The position numbers were made by a program, and so were the translations under genes. This document shows positions 23,883 to 31,412 of a stretch of 54,946 nucleotides of DNA, in pieces. Position 1 is the first letter of the stretch. Every line of letters begins with the position of its first letter. Origin of the DNA: a virus; the IMG/VR virus record IMGVR_UViG_3300023106_000155, positions 1 through 54,946 of that record; one strand, given 5' to 3'. A model generated the notes under the pieces. The model saw only the letters and a program-made list of their open reading frames with translations. It had not been told where the DNA came from and searched no databases.

Positions 23883-24506
23883 TTAAACAATATTTTTAAC
23901 CACTTGATCTACAACATCCTTAGAAGCATCTCCTTTTGAAACTGTAGCCGGTGGCACGCCTCTAAAGTCTTTATTATCTATTGATGTCTGGAACATGTCA
24001 GTAAATTCTGTTTCCAACTCCTTAACCTGATCTTCAATTGAAACTTCTGATTCTAACTTGATTCGATCAAACCATCTCTCTTTATGTTCTGGTTTGATTG
24101 CTTTTAAGACATCTGATTTTTCAAAAACTGATTTTGCTTGCTGGGTTTTGCTTTCAATTGCTTTTCCAGATTCTAAATCAGCAATTTTTTTAAAAAGTCC
24201 TTTTGCCCATTCTGGAGCATCATCTTCAGGCTTAGTTTCTGGTTCTTCTTCGGTCTTAGCTGGTTCCGATTTGGCTTTTGCTTTTGCTTCAAGTCCACGA
24301 ACTCTATCATCTTCTTTAGCGATAGATTCGAAGCCTATAAGTTCATTAGCGTCTTTGATAATTAAATCAACCGCATCGTCATCTGCATCATCCGCAGGCT
24401 TTGTTGAAAGTTTAGCCGTATATTCGTCTATCCTTGCTTTTGATAGGTTCGCCTTAGGAAATAAGACCTTAAGTCGTTCCGCTATCTTTTCTTTTGTAAC
24501 TGCCAT
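23883..24506 (-). CDS. Scaffolding protein candidate
   Basis: Protein of 207 aa, highly acidic and helical, with a low-complexity Glu/Pro/Lys linker (SEPAKTEEEPETKPEDDAPEW) and a basic to amphipathic C-terminus. The N-terminus (MAVTKEKIAERLKVLFPKANLSKARIDEY) is a short helical domain. These are usual traits of phage scaffolds, and it stands between portal and capsid genes. It is the first gene behind the class B promoter at 24541. Confidence 0.75.
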   Translation of the reverse strand: MAVTKEKIAERLKVLFPKANLSKARIDEYTAKLSTKPADDADDDAVDLIIKDANELIGFESIAKEDDRVRGLEAKAKAKSEPAKTEEEPETKPEDDAPEWAKGLFKKIADLESGKAIESKTQQAKSVFEKSDVLKAIKPEHKERWFDRIKLESEVSIEDQVKELETEFTDMFQTSIDNKDFRGVPPATVSKGDASKDVVDQVVKNIV

Positions 24507-24540
24507 TTTCTTTCGATTGTGTGATTAATAATTTAAAAGA

Positions 24541-24591
24541 CAAATGTAAATAAAAAATCCTTATTTAGAATCATTCTAAATAAGGATTTTT
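24541..24591 (-). promoter_or_regulatory. Class B phage promoter upstream of the scaffold/capsid operon
   Basis: Minus-strand -7 element TACATTTG (24548-24541). The core palindrome ATTTAGAATCATTCTAAAT is at 24563-24581, placed as in the copy at 10349-10367. Here it is extended to a perfect 39-bp palindrome (24553-24591) with a T-rich end, so it could also act as a terminator for the portal transcript. A dual role is possible. Confidence 0.7.
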
Positions 24592-24612
24592 ATAATTGAT
24601 TAATTTAATTGA

Positions 24613-26019
24613 TTATTCTATTGGTTTTGTAACTTCAACATCTCCAATTCGTTCAATTTCCAAATCTGAATCATCTGTCAAGTCAAGAATATCAACTGCA
24701 GCTTCTTTAGATATAATTTTTGCATTTACTCCAGATGCTAAAGTTTCAACTGTAGTTTTCAAATCATCAGGAAGGATTGAATTAAATTGAATTGAAAAAA
24801 GCAGATCAGATATATCTTTTTTATATTTAATAGCAGTTGTGTTTATGGTTCCGCTGGTCAAAATATTAAGCATTCTCTCAATAATAGTTCTATTTTCACC
24901 TTCATTCAATTTTGCTTTCAAAATTGCATCAAGAAACATCAGCTTCAAAGCAACTCCAGAAACGTTTCCTAAACCTTTTAGGTTATCAAAAGATAAATTA
25001 GGTGTTTGACTTAATGAATAAATAAAATCTTCCAATTTATCTAATTCTAATTTAGAACTTTCCGGCGCATTTGAATTAATTAAATATTCTGCATCACCAT
25101 GGACAACTCCACCTTGGCCATCTCTCTTTTCCTTCATTGGAAAGTGCAAAGCTTTTCCATCATCTTCAGGATCAGGGGCTGAAAGTATTTCACCATACAA
25201 TTTAATTATAGGATGAGCAGTTCTGTCATTTGAACCTCCTAATTTAGACATTGAAACTTCTAATCTATCAATCATGCTTTGAACACCCCACCATTCCGGA
25301 TAATCTTGTGACATATAAACAACTGGAATTCTATCAAAACCATGATCATCTATAGTATCAAGTCCCATAATATTATTTTGATCAGACATCTTATAAATTT
25401 TAGTACTGTCATAAATCCATATATGATTCACCGTTTTTGCAACCCCTTTTTCAGCGAATTCCCACATGAAAAGTATCATATCTCCCATTGAATCGAAATA
25501 AGGATAAAATTTCCCTTTTGATTGTTCAAGTACTCGCGATTTAATTTCTTTATTTTTATTCACTCCAAGCAATCTATTAATTAGCGTGTTCGGTTTTAGA
25601 TTATTTATATAAAAAAGGATCGCGGATTCGGTTTCGCTTTTCTGGGTTTCTTTTAGTGCCTGCAGTTTGCTGTCAAGCCTGTTTGTTTTCCATAATCTAA
25701 GAACTTCATCAGATAAATCGTCTTTTTTAACTGCAGATATTGTAACGGGTTCTCCAACCTCAAAGCCTGTTGATACTGTTACAATTCTATTCTGAAATGG
25801 AACTTGTATTCTTATTGCACGAACTAATTTATAAGATTCACCTTCACCAATAGGCTTGTCTTTTTGTATTTTCCCAATTTGAGAATCTCTTGACTTTCTG
25901 TCAAGATTCTTATATTCATTTCTCAATTTGTCAATTTCTCCCTTATCCTTCGAAGTGGTTTTGATGAATTCAATCGCTTTTTTAGTATCCGTTTTTAGTA
26001 ATTCGATTATATCTTCCAT
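24613..26019 (-). CDS. Portal protein (SPP1 gp6-like)
   Basis: Protein of 468 aa, a normal length for SPP1-type portals. Recognisable opening: a helical N-terminus, then IRIQVPFQNRIVTVSTGFEVGEPVTI. Later blocks include IWIYDSTKIYKM and LSQTPNLSFDNLKGLGNVSGVALKLMFLDAILKA, typical of the portal C-terminal region. It follows the large terminase with 10 bases between. It would form the dodecameric DNA channel at the capsid vertex. Confidence 0.92.
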   Translation of the reverse strand: MEDIIELLKTDTKKAIEFIKTTSKDKGEIDKLRNEYKNLDRKSRDSQIGKIQKDKPIGEGESYKLVRAIRIQVPFQNRIVTVSTGFEVGEPVTISAVKKDDLSDEVLRLWKTNRLDSKLQALKETQKSETESAILFYINNLKPNTLINRLLGVNKNKEIKSRVLEQSKGKFYPYFDSMGDMILFMWEFAEKGVAKTVNHIWIYDSTKIYKMSDQNNIMGLDTIDDHGFDRIPVVYMSQDYPEWWGVQSMIDRLEVSMSKLGGSNDRTAHPIIKLYGEILSAPDPEDDGKALHFPMKEKRDGQGGVVHGDAEYLINSNAPESSKLELDKLEDFIYSLSQTPNLSFDNLKGLGNVSGVALKLMFLDAILKAKLNEGENRTIIERMLNILTSGTINTTAIKYKKDISDLLFSIQFNSILPDDLKTTVETLASGVNAKIISKEAAVDILDLTDDSDLEIERIGDVEVTKPIE

Positions 26020-26029
26020 AGTAAAATAG

Positions 26030-27499
26030 TTAAAAGTTTATACCCAATTTTGTTAATGATTTTTCAGTTTTATAAATGAGCTCAGGATTATTGTGAGCAA
26101 TATGACCATATCGTGCACTATCCCAAATGTGATTCCATTTATCAATTGGCTGGTTAATAGCAATTCCATTTATCTCTTTCATTTTATAATTCTGTTGTTC
26201 TTTCAGAGCTTGCTTGTATAGATGATTTTTCACAATATGAATCTTCTTTTTTTTCATTGAGGTAAGCCAGAACATCACAGATTTAGTTTTGCTGATTTTG
26301 TAAGCATTTACCCAACCCAGTTCATTTAATCCCCTTACCATTTCAACAGTTCCCTTATTCTCACCAGTATATTTATCTGCAGAATCACATGGAATTATGT
26401 CGTATTTTTTATCTAGGCCTAAAGTTTCGAATAAAAGAGAAAGATCTTCTGGATTTTCAATAGGTTCATAGCATAAGGGCTCAATCCAAATGTTGTAATC
26501 ATCTTCTGCGTATTTTGTTAGAGTATTAGGATCAACAGTAAATCCGAAATCATTCGGATAAATAGCTGCTTTATCTTGAGGAAAGCTGTCAATCCATTCA
26601 ACGATTGGAAAAATAATTCCTTTCATTGCTCCTCTCAGGCCTAAGCCGTAAATCTTCCAGTAGCTTTCATCAGCCGTCCCATTTTTTACATTTTCCGGAT
26701 GCGGAGGTGGCTGATTGGTAGGACTTATCTGCTCAACTTTTTGTGTGCGCTTATTATAGCACATCACAACATTGTTTTTAACGATATAAGAACCTGGAAG
26801 CCACGGCTCGGTTATTAATATTTCATTTCTTTCTTGAACCGATATGTGCTTATTGTCATGAAAAGTTGTGCGAAGAAAAGCTACATCTGGACGCGTTAGC
26901 ACGCTGTCAAAAAACCAGTGTTCAGTTACACTTGGGTTATAATCGGCCCACCAGAACTTACGGCAACGCATTTTAACTTGATCGAAAACAGACTTTTTTA
27001 TGAACATCACCTCGTTAAAGAAAGCATAATCACAACCTCCCCCATGCTTACCATCTCCAAGGAAAACTATTTTACTTTTACCAATCTTAAAGCTTTTAAT
27101 CTCATCATTATCCTTGAATTTATTTGGCAAACCAAAATCATCAAGTCGCCGTTTAAAATCATCGTAAAGTGTAGTTTTGAATTCGTTGTAAGTTTCTCTG
27201 TAAATATTTATTGTACAACCATTGACCTCAACAAAAAGGCAAAGCCAGATAATAATATCGATACCGCTCCAAGTTTTTCCAGATCTTGAAGAACCTTCAA
27301 GCCCTGCTCCACGAAATCCAGAAACCAATTCTAACTTGCCATCGACTAGTGCATATTTTTGTTCTTTTATGGAGTTGTAAAGAAGTTTATAATTTAGATT
27401 AGTATCTTCATCGATGATTTGAAGCTTCTTTTGAGCCATATCGATTTCCCTTTCTTTCAAAAGGTTTTCGAGTTCAGTCATTTCAGCATCTGTCAACAT
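26030..27499 (-). CDS. terL: Terminase large subunit
   Basis: Protein of 489 aa. ATPase: Walker A GSSRSGKTWS near residue 70; Walker B and catalytic Glu in CDYAFFNEVMF near residue 160. Nuclease: DFGFTVDPNT near residue 320 and CDSADKY near residue 375 supply the acidic residues of the RNase H-like fold. It resembles PBSX-type terminases. It packages DNA through the portal encoded next, after binding of the small subunit encoded at 28627-29064. Confidence 0.96.
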   Translation of the reverse strand: MLTDAEMTELENLLKEREIDMAQKKLQIIDEDTNLNYKLLYNSIKEQKYALVDGKLELVSGFRGAGLEGSSRSGKTWSGIDIIIWLCLFVEVNGCTINIYRETYNEFKTTLYDDFKRRLDDFGLPNKFKDNDEIKSFKIGKSKIVFLGDGKHGGGCDYAFFNEVMFIKKSVFDQVKMRCRKFWWADYNPSVTEHWFFDSVLTRPDVAFLRTTFHDNKHISVQERNEILITEPWLPGSYIVKNNVVMCYNKRTQKVEQISPTNQPPPHPENVKNGTADESYWKIYGLGLRGAMKGIIFPIVEWIDSFPQDKAAIYPNDFGFTVDPNTLTKYAEDDYNIWIEPLCYEPIENPEDLSLLFETLGLDKKYDIIPCDSADKYTGENKGTVEMVRGLNELGWVNAYKISKTKSVMFWLTSMKKKKIHIVKNHLYKQALKEQQNYKMKEINGIAINQPIDKWNHIWDSARYGHIAHNNPELIYKTEKSLTKLGINF

Positions 27500-27506
27500 A
27501 AGCGAA

Positions 27507-27632
27507 TCAATCTCCTAATTTTAATCTCAATTCTTTTATTCTATCATTCAAAACCTCATCATTTGAACCACACAGAAGAAGTTCCTGTCTTTTTTCCAAG
27601 GCCTTTTCAAGCTCAATTTTCAATTCGTCCAT
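27507..27632 (-). CDS. Small coiled-coil protein (41 aa)
   Basis: Reads MDELKIELEKALEKRQELLLCGSNDEVLNDRIKELRLKLGD, two helices with heptad-like Leu/Ile spacing. It starts 3 bases after the stop of the 93-aa gene and ends 7 bases before the large terminase, so it fills the gap in the operon neatly. Possibly a small helper of the terminase; function unknown. Confidence 0.6.
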   Translation of the reverse strand: MDELKIELEKALEKRQELLLCGSNDEVLNDRIKELRLKLGD

Positions 27633-27635
27633 TTG

Positions 27636-27917
27636 TCATTTACATCTTGCACATCCGATTTCAAAAACATCACCCCCTTTTAATTCAATATTGAAATTAT
27701 CGCCTTGAGTATTTTCGGCGAAATCAAGCATTGCATAACCGATTAACTCCGCGTCAACGGATTCAACTCCACCGACATATATTCTTCCGTCTTTTATTTC
27801 AAGGTCCATACTTCCAGCATTATTTAAAACTGCATCCATAAGTTTAAGATTATTGAATTGAAAAGCTGAAGCATAGGTTAATCTGTTTTTTATAATTACT
27901 ATAATGGCGATATTCAT
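27636..27917 (-). CDS. Hypothetical protein (93 aa) at the start of the terminase operon
   Basis: Protein of 93 aa. The N-terminus is hydrophobic (NIAIIVIIK), followed by a soluble, acidic part and a C-terminal CARCK motif that might bind metal. It is the first gene behind the class A promoter at 28100-28141 and is closely followed by the 41-aa gene and terL. Not recognised. Confidence 0.65.
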   Translation of the reverse strand: MNIAIIVIIKNRLTYASAFQFNNLKLMDAVLNNAGSMDLEIKDGRIYVGGVESVDAELIGYAMLDFAENTQGDNFNIELKGGDVFEIGCARCK

Positions 27918-28099
27918 AGTAATAACGCTATACGGCCAGATTTTCTAGATTATATTATTTGAGCTATTCAAGCCCAATCCGCTAAATGTATCTATCAAGT
28001 TATGATTTAACGAGGAAGAAATCCAATAACCCCGAGCGGTTCCTTGTGGGGACTTATCCCCTGTTCTCTATTGCTTCAAGTTTTCAATGAATTAGGAAA
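27918..28099. other. Non-coding leader between the class A promoter and the terminase operon
   Basis: No open reading frame of note. The stretch contains a perfect hairpin GGGGA-CTTA-TCCCC at 28048-28061 inside a GC-richer patch that differs from the surrounding AT-rich DNA. Being next to the terminase genes it could hold the packaging (cos or pac) site, or form a structured 5' leader of the mRNA. Neither can be decided by eye. Confidence 0.4.
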
Positions 28100-28141
28100 C
28101 AAAGATAACTTTTTTAGTTATTTGATAACTTTTTTAGTTAT
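28100..28141 (-). promoter_or_regulatory. Class A promoter with tandem palindromes, terminase operon
   Basis: Minus-strand -7 element TATCTTTG (28107-28100). Two identical copies of ATAACTTTTTTAGTTAT lie at 28105-28121 and 28125-28141, with a period of 20 bp, about two helical turns. The first overlaps the -7 element, the second covers the -33 position 19 bases upstream. Compare 29089-29130, where only the upstream copy is present. Confidence 0.75.
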
Positions 28142-28169
28142 TATTTTTCATTAGATAAAAGCATAAAAA

Positions 28170-28199
28170 AACCCCTTAATCTATTTTGATTAAGGGGTT
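28170..28199 (-). terminator. Terminator after the small-terminase unit
   Basis: Perfect 12-bp stem AACCCCTTAATC / GATTAAGGGGTT with a 6-nt loop and a T-run on the minus strand (+ A-run 28164-28171). It ends the transcript that carries terS and the 104-aa gene, before the class A promoter of the terminase operon. Confidence 0.9.
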
Positions 28200-28220
28200 G
28201 AAATTTTAATTTATTAATTA

Positions 28221-28535
28221 TTAAACCGATTTCGGATTAGTTTTATCATTTAGATAAAAATTAATAAATGTCTTTTGATTAGTTGATGCAGAAGCAAAAC
28301 TGATTTTTCTAGTGAGTTTAGTACCATCATTTTTTATAACAATATAATCGATGTCAGCCTCATATCCATGGGATTCAAAAACGGATACAAGGGTTTCCAA
28401 AGCTTGCGGATTCTCTTGACCTATCTCCACAAATGTTGGATCATTGTTTTCAAATCTATTAAAATTGAATCTGAAGGGATCTTTGATTTTTAAATCATCT
28501 AATTGCGGGTTTGAAAATTTTAATAGATGTTGCAT
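28221..28535 (-). CDS. Hypothetical protein (104 aa) between terS and terL
   Basis: Protein of 104 aa from ATG 28535 (MQHLLKFSNPQLDDLKIKDPF...); a longer in-frame start at 28586 would add a hydrophobic stretch without clear initiation. It has alternating strands and helices (TLVSVFESHGYEADIDYIVIKNDG), predicted soluble. It shares the small terminase transcript and is followed by a strong terminator. Not recognised. Confidence 0.65.
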   Translation of the reverse strand: MQHLLKFSNPQLDDLKIKDPFRFNFNRFENNDPTFVEIGQENPQALETLVSVFESHGYEADIDYIVIKNDGTKLTRKISFASASTNQKTFINFYLNDKTNPKSV

Positions 28536-28626
28536 GTATTTATGTTTTTGATTAGTGATAAATATAATAAAATATACCATTTGCAAAACTTTGCTAAGTA
28601 TATTTTTATATTAATTAAAAACAGTA

Positions 28627-29064
28627 TTATCCAGAAGTAGCTTTCCTGATCAATTCTGCAATTCTTGCTTCGCGCTCATCGGAGTTGGTAACGACAATTG
28701 GCGCGTCTGGATCTCCTTTAATGACATGTGTTTTATCTGGAATAATACCTTCAAGTTTGTCGATATGTTTGTCATAAGCCAAAAGTACCCGAAGTCCTTG
28801 AGGAGTTTTTTGATACTTTTCTTCCATCAAAGTCATTCTACGTTTAAGGACATCGACTTTCATATTCCTTTTCTTTTCAATCTCTAACTGTACTCCTTCA
28901 TACCAGAGGTCAAAAGCTTTCTTAAGAAGGTTCTTTGCTTGACGGCGTCCAACGCCATATAAATCAATGATTTCCTTCATAATCAAATAGTCAGCTTTGC
29001 CCTCGATAATCCACTTCTGGATTTCAAAGACGCGTCTTTCAGTTTCTAATTTAGTGGATTTCAT
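28627..29064 (-). CDS. terS: Terminase small subunit-like protein
   Basis: Protein of 145 aa. An N-terminal helix-turn-helix (IIDLYGVGRRQAKNLLKKAFDLW) is followed by a coiled coil (VLKRRMTLMEEKYQKTPQGLRVLLAYDKHIDKLEGI) and a basic tail, as in phage small terminases that bind the packaging site. It is upstream of terL in the same orientation but separated by a terminator and a second promoter. The class A promoter lies directly upstream (29089-29130). Confidence 0.75.
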   Translation of the reverse strand: MKSTKLETERRVFEIQKWIIEGKADYLIMKEIIDLYGVGRRQAKNLLKKAFDLWYEGVQLEIEKKRNMKVDVLKRRMTLMEEKYQKTPQGLRVLLAYDKHIDKLEGIIPDKTHVIKGDPDAPIVVTNSDEREARIAELIRKATSG

Positions 29065-29088
29065 TTTTTATTTGGAATTATAATGAAA

Positions 29089-29130
29089 CAAAAGTAACCA
29101 AAATAATTATATAGTAACTTTTTTAGTTAT
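29089..29130 (-). promoter_or_regulatory. Class A promoter of the small terminase gene
   Basis: Minus-strand -7 element TACTTTTG (29096-29089). GTAACTTTTTTAGTTAT at 29114-29130 covers the -33 position, and the AACT of the palindrome begins exactly 19 bases beyond the -7 element, as in the terminase operon promoter. No copy overlaps the -7 here. Confidence 0.72.
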
Positions 29131-29145
29131 TATTTAATCAAAAGC

Positions 29146-29176
29146 TTGCACGTTACATTTTTGTAACGTATATTTG
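29146..29176 (+). promoter_or_regulatory. Class C promoter/operator for the 74-aa gene
   Basis: TTGC (29146-29149, -33) and TATATTTG (29169-29176, -7) are separated by 19 bp. The perfect palindrome ACGTTACATTTTTGTAACGT (29150-29169) fills the spacer. A regulator bound here would block RNA polymerase. The same palindrome with one changed central base lies in the promoter at 6312-6342. Confidence 0.78.
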
Positions 29177-29208
29177 TACTCAGATAACAACAATCAAAAT
29201 AAAGAAAT

Positions 29209-29433
29209 ATGAAATCTTCAAAATTAAACCTTACAGCAAAGCAATTAAGAGTAATCACATGGATGGATGATGTGACTGGAATGGATAATAAAATTGAAGG
29301 AAATGAATTAGTAATTTTCTACAAAGGGATGCCTACTTACTGGGAACATAGAATCTCAATGGAAGATGTTGCTGAAATTCTTCATGACATTATCAATATT
29401 GAAGATGAGAATTTTTCTTTAGCAAATAACTAA
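29209..29433 (+). CDS. Hypothetical protein (74 aa), divergent from terS
   Basis: Protein of 74 aa (MKSSKLNLTAKQLRVITWMDDVTG...), acidic C-terminus, predicted soluble. The start LTAKQLRVITWMDD is helical, and the rest (ELVIFYKGMPTYWEHRISMEDVAEILHDI) may form a small alpha/beta fold. Expression is probably controlled by the class C operator. It forms a small + strand unit with the next gene inside an otherwise minus-strand phage. Function unknown. Confidence 0.7.
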   Translation: MKSSKLNLTAKQLRVITWMDDVTGMDNKIEGNELVIFYKGMPTYWEHRISMEDVAEILHDIINIEDENFSLANN

Positions 29434-29506
29434 AAAACAGGGTAGCCGAAAACTGAATAGAGTAGGCAACTAGAACTGGCGGCAACAGCAATACGGCATC
29501 AAAATC

Positions 29507-29695
29507 ATGTTAGAGGAAGCGTTCAAAAACATCCAGCAGATGGTCACGTCTCGAAAAGTAGTAGAACAGATCAGATTTAACAAGCTGACCGTTACGCTCA
29601 AGCTCAAAGGCCAGCCGGCCGAAAAGTGGGGCTACGGTTCTGCGATAGACATCCTCGAGTCAATAGAATTTGCTGAAAAGCAATTAAAAAAGTAA
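29507..29695 (+). CDS. Hypothetical protein (62 aa)
   Basis: Protein of 62 aa (MLEEAFKNIQQMVTSRKVVEQIRFNKLTVTLKLKGQPAEKWGYGSAIDILES...), with a helix-strand-strand-helix pattern. The 29434-29506 gap has no promoter that I can see, so it is probably co-transcribed with the 74-aa gene. Followed directly by a strong terminator. Base composition is less AT-rich than its neighbours. Not recognised. Confidence 0.62.
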   Translation: MLEEAFKNIQQMVTSRKVVEQIRFNKLTVTLKLKGQPAEKWGYGSAIDILESIEFAEKQLKK

Positions 29696-29700
29696 ACAAA

Positions 29701-29724
29701 AAGCCCCTCGATTGAGGGGTTTTA
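29701..29724 (+). terminator. Terminator of the two-gene + strand unit
   Basis: Stem CCCCTC / GAGGGG extended by A-T pairs (AAGCCCCTC), loop GATT, T-run on the + strand (29720-29724). It lies between convergent units; the A-run at 29697-29702 gives some activity on the minus strand also. Confidence 0.85.
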
Positions 29725-29769
29725 TTTATTATTCAATGTTGATTTCATTTTTATTGGTATTTTCATTTA

Positions 29770-30756
29770 CTAATGATTATAGTCCATTAAAAAACCTTGA
29801 GCATCTTCAAATATATTTTTGTAACGATAAATTATCAAACCATATACTGTAAAGCGCTCATTTCCGGAAGCGTCATGCTCTACTAAACCTAATTCATTTA
29901 ATTTCTCGAAATATGAATAATCTAATGTGCCAGATTTAGTAATAAATTTTCCCACTTCCATAAATTCTGGCCATAAGTTCTTTTTAAATATTTCTGAAGC
30001 TTTAATTAAAATTGGGGTAGGGAATTTATAGATATTATCAAAATAAATATCACTTTGAATATCAAAAAACAAACTACCAAAGTCTTCTAAATCACTTGTT
30101 GCAGAATATAATTGTTTTTCCAAAACCAATTTCTGATTAGAAAGTATATTTATTTCTTCTGTAAGATTAATGTTATCATTTAATATATCTTTACTTTTTT
30201 TGGCTTGTTTAAGGTTTTTATCATTTTCAACTTGAACTTGCTTCTGCAATTCTAAAATTTGATCATTTAATTCTAATTGGATTTTGTCTTTTTCTGATAT
30301 TTGATTTGTTTGCAAGTCATAATCTTTGGATAATTGCCTTACATTTTTTCTTTGTTCCTCATATTTTTCTGAGTATTCATCACGCTCATTAACCACTGCA
30401 ATATGATCTTCTCTTAGGACCACTTTTTTATCTATTACCTTTTCCGTGATTGATGGCATTAATCCAAATTCAATCCACAACGACAGCGATCTTGTGCCAA
30501 TAACTATTCCATATCCTACTATTGTGAAAATCGTTGCAATCAATATATCACAAATTAAAGAACATATACTAAACTCCTTATTGGCAATGTAAACAAGATA
30601 ATTAAGCTTTTGCTCTAGATTAACACCTTTGTCGAAGTTAAATAGTGCATACCAAAATTGCCAATGATGAAATATTAAAATAAATATCAGAGTTCCAAAA
30701 AAGGGATTTGAAAGCTTATCTTTTACATTCTGAAAAAATGATGATACGAAATCCAT
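29770..30756 (-). CDS. Membrane-anchored coiled-coil protein, probable accessory gene
   Basis: Protein of 328 aa from ATG 30756; an in-frame TTG lies two codons upstream. Two N-terminal hydrophobic segments (about residues 20-38 and 66-92) would place it in the inner membrane with the rest in the cytoplasm. A long coiled coil follows (about 130-215). The C-terminal domain is globular (FDIQSDIYFDNIYKF..., YFEKLNELGLVEHDASGNERFTVYGLIIYRY), resembling a winged-helix. It has its own untranslated surroundings and sits between the structural and early modules, a common site for superinfection-exclusion or anti-phage genes. No family recognised. Confidence 0.72.
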   Translation of the reverse strand: MDFVSSFFQNVKDKLSNPFFGTLIFILIFHHWQFWYALFNFDKGVNLEQKLNYLVYIANKEFSICSLICDILIATIFTIVGYGIVIGTRSLSLWIEFGLMPSITEKVIDKKVVLREDHIAVVNERDEYSEKYEEQRKNVRQLSKDYDLQTNQISEKDKIQLELNDQILELQKQVQVENDKNLKQAKKSKDILNDNINLTEEINILSNQKLVLEKQLYSATSDLEDFGSLFFDIQSDIYFDNIYKFPTPILIKASEIFKKNLWPEFMEVGKFITKSGTLDYSYFEKLNELGLVEHDASGNERFTVYGLIIYRYKNIFEDAQGFLMDYNH

Positions 30757-31203
30757 ATTCAAAGTAATTTGTACAAATATGAAAAAGATAATCTAGAAAT
30801 TAAGTATTTGAATCATTATTTTGCAATTTCGATTATTAGATACTGTTAATCTTTATTTGGTATATCTTTCATTTTTGCTTGTGAAGTGTTGATAATAGAG
30901 TAAATGAAATATGCAAATCAATTAATGTAAACACAGCATATTAATAAAAAATTAACCGATTTTGCAGTGTTAAATGTAAACATTAAATTTGTAGAACTAT
31001 ATAATACAAATACTTATCAACATTCAAAAATAAGTGAAAATCAAAAAAAAGATCAAAATGATAATTATCTTATTACTTTTTGATACTTCTTTTTTACTAC
31101 TGCAATATCAAGTCAAAGTCTGTTGATAAGTCTGTTTTGATTTAGAAATTAATAGGTTTACTTTTGGAATGTATTACGACTGACTGTAATACAAAATCAA
31201 AAA
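30757..31203. other. AT-rich intergenic region without clear genes
   Basis: About 450 bases with no convincing ORF in either strand. Visible are short dyads: AATTTGTACAAAT close to the start of the membrane gene, and two TAAATGTAAACA-like repeats (near 30925 and 30975), the second continuing as an imperfect palindrome. A degenerate -7 element (TTACTTTG) lies just upstream of the membrane gene on the minus strand. No function can be assigned. Confidence 0.4.
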
Positions 31204-31225
31204 AACCGAAGCGCTAACTTCGGTT
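31204..31225 (-). terminator. Terminator at the end of the early operon
   Basis: Stem AACCGAAG / CTTCGGTT with a 6-nt loop, followed on the minus strand by a T-run (+ A-run 31197-31205). It ends any transcript coming from the early operon that stops coding at 31516, and also the small RNA candidate upstream of it. Confidence 0.85.
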
Positions 31226-31412
31226 CTTGAAAAAGTCAGAAACTTTGTCTAACTCAATTTTCACGTCGAATGAAAATATTTTATATGCTATATTGTGCAT
31301 TAGCATTGCACCTTTTTACTTTGTTCCTCCGGGAAGTAAGGAAATTTATCCATGAGATAAAAAACTAATCCCTTAAAATAGGCCTATTTACTTTCAGTTT
31401 GTAGGTCTATTT
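31204..31412 (-). ncRNA. Candidate small RNA, about 210 nt
   Basis: A perfect -7 element TATATTTG lies on the minus strand at 31425-31418; the -33 region is poor. The predicted transcript runs to the terminator at 31204-31225. It contains a GTGCA...TGCAC hairpin (about 31292-31308) and a GC-richer segment with CCCGGAGG near 31330. The longest ORF inside is 28 codons (31214-31300) and its stop falls in the terminator stem, so it is more likely non-coding. No known RNA family recognised. Confidence 0.4.

Noticed and set aside
24553-24591. 39-bp palindrome considered only as a terminator of the portal gene
   Set aside because: The core is repeated at 10349-10367 where no upstream minus-strand gene needs terminating, with identical spacing to a -7 element; a pure terminator does not explain this.
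28031-28061. GC-rich patch considered as a tRNA gene
   Set aside because: No T-arm consensus, anticodon arm or acceptor pairing could be drawn on either strand.
28105-28141. Tandem 17-mers considered as a CRISPR or iteron array
   Set aside because: Only two copies with a 3-base gap and no spacers; position over a promoter makes an operator pair more likely. No CRISPR array was seen anywhere in the window.
31214-31300. 28-codon ORF inside the candidate small RNA
   Set aside because: Too short, its stop lies inside the terminator stem, and it has no overlap with or coupling to a neighbour; retained only as a note under the RNA.
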